NCBI GenBank assembly: GCA_030618205.1
Contig: JAUXDR010000093.1
Location: forward strand, 1 to 5,222
DNA: 5,222 nt
From: Deltaproteobacteria bacterium
GTDB taxonomy: Bacteria; Desulfobacterota; Dissulfuribacteria; Dissulfuribacterales; UBA3076
Direction of reading: 5' to 3'
Part shown: positions 4,398 to 5,222 of the stretch, piece by piece
Layout: each line of letters opens with the position of its first letter
Position numbering within the stretch: position 1 is the first letter of the stretch
Notes under the pieces: model-generated
What the model saw: only the letters and a program-made list of their open reading frames with translations
Databases searched by the model: none
Told to the model about the DNA's origin: nothing
Position numbers and translations under genes: made by a program

Positions 4398-5222
4398 CTA
4401 TTTTTCTTCCCCTTCTTTTTGCATGTACAGTTTGGCCTCTTCAGCAAGTTTCCTCAGCCTGTCATTTACTTTTGCAAATACTGAGTCTTCCGGATAGCGT
4501 CCGTCAGGTCCGGGGGTCCCGGCAGGTTGGCCTGTCAATATCTCCATGCCTTCTTCCACCTTGGATATGGCCCAGACATGGAACTTGCCCTGCTTTACGG
4601 CCTCTATCACTTCTGGTTTGAGCATCAGGTCCTTGACATTGGCCTCTGGGATTATTACTCCCTGCTCTCCGGTCAAGTTCCTCGCCTCGCATATGTCAAA
4701 GAAACCCTCGATTTTTCTGGTGACACCCCCTACCGGCAGAATTTCTCCTTTCTGGCTGACAGCCCCGGTTACAGCAATTCCCTGGTCAATCGGCACATCA
4801 GAGAGCGCTGACAACAGGGCGAACAGCTCTGCACCGGAGGCGGAATCTCCCTCGACCATGCCGTAGCTCTGCTCAAAGCAGATAGAGGCGGTGAGGCTCA
4901 ATGGGCAGTCTGCCGAAAAGCACGCCTTTAGATACCCGGCCAGTATCATCACGCCTTTGGTGTGAATGCTGCCGCTGAGATCAGCCTCCCTTTCCAGGTT
5001 TACAACCCCTTCTTTGCCGAGAGCTATGTTCACCGTGATTCTAGAGGGTTTGCCGAACACATAATCACCAAGGTCATAGATGGACAGTCCATTTACCTGG
5101 CCCACGGCCTTACCGGTTGTTGCCACCTTAAGGATATCTTTTTTGAGCATTTCATGCAGATGGTCCTCATACAGATTACATCTATATGCCTTTTCATCCA
5201 TTGCCTTCTGGATATGCTTACC
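4398..5222 (-). CDS. Lon-like (LonB/LonC, COG1067 type) protease, proteolytic domain, 5'-truncated by window edge
   Basis: The C-terminal serine-lysine protease domain of an ATP-dependent Lon-family protein that degrades damaged or regulatory cytoplasmic proteins. The frame stays open to the right edge (residues GKHIQKA precede the Met codon at 5201), so that Met is internal and the AAA+ part lies outside the window. Numbered from that Met, the catalytic serine is Ser120 in VEGDSASGAE and the catalytic lysine is Lys163 in GGVTRKIEGF. Their 43-residue spacing equals that of Ser679/Lys722 in E. coli Lon. Other family blocks are VGQVNGLSIYDLGDY (33-47), FGKPSRIT (49-56) and EQGVIIPEANV (179-189). 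Residues 225-267 form a charged helical tail of the kind usual in this subfamily. The serine motif GDSAS, rather than GPSAG of LonA, points to the LonB/LonC-like branch. Regulation cannot be seen because the promoter is off the window. Confidence 0.95.
   Translation of the reverse strand, partial: GKHIQKAMDEKAYRCNLYEDHLHEMLKKDILKVATTGKAVGQVNGLSIYDLGDYVFGKPSRITVNIALGKEGVVNLEREADLSGSIHTKGVMILAGYLKACFSADCPLSLTASICFEQSYGMVEGDSASGAELFALLSALSDVPIDQGIAVTGAVSQKGEILPVGGVTRKIEGFFDICEARNLTGEQGVIIPEANVKDLMLKPEVIEAVKQGKFHVWAISKVEEGMEILTGQPAGTPGPDGRYPEDSVFAKVNDRLRKLAEEAKLYMQKEGEEK

Noticed and set aside
4306..4497. A 63-codon plus-strand frame across the octamer element and the 3' end of the Lon-like gene.
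   Set aside because: It is largely antisense to repeats and to a well-supported gene, with no ribosome-binding site.

Overview
The window looks like a piece of chromosome from a strictly anaerobic bacterium, most plausibly a Desulfobacterota-type (deltaproteobacterial) sulfur or sulfate metaboliser or a relative. This rests on an oxygen-sensitive Ni-Fe carbon monoxide dehydrogenase, a set of DsrE-fold sulfur-carrier-like genes and a LonB/LonC-type protease; the taxonomic call is inference. No tRNA, rRNA, CRISPR array or complete insertion sequence is visible.

Left part, plus strand (2-2576). The 3' five-sixths of cooS, the catalytic CO dehydrogenase subunit, runs in from the left edge with all six C-cluster ligands present. 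A weak stem-loop follows. Next comes an AT-rich two-gene MntA/HepT (MNT nucleotidyltransferase / HEPN ribonuclease) toxin-antitoxin module. The genes are one base apart and the motifs of both partners look intact.

Middle part, plus strand (2577-3491). A 102-bp spacer with a perfect 12-bp palindrome leads into a tight three-gene operon: two DsrE-fold proteins of about 100 residues and a 56-residue protein. Both ends of the small protein resemble TusB/DsrH, but the middle of that family is absent. The trio looks like a DsrE-DsrF-DsrH (TusD-TusC-TusB) arrangement with a miniature third subunit.

Right part (3492-5222). Two non-coding elements of similar design flank an unrecognised minus-strand gene of 159 residues. 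Each is an inverted pair of short-period degenerate repeats around a small core: 7-bp units at 3503-3736 and 8-bp units at 4234-4382. The core of the first holds a 33-codon remnant resembling the C-terminus of the four-helix-bundle (23S rRNA intervening-sequence protein) family. The minus-strand gene at the right edge encodes the proteolytic domain of a Lon-like protease with its Ser-Lys dyad and is cut by the window end.

Functionally, the window joins CO metabolism, a probable sulfur-relay set, a defence or stabilisation module and protein quality control. The sequence does not show that these blocks are co-regulated. The small repeats and the toxin-antitoxin pair suggest a locus that has received insertions.
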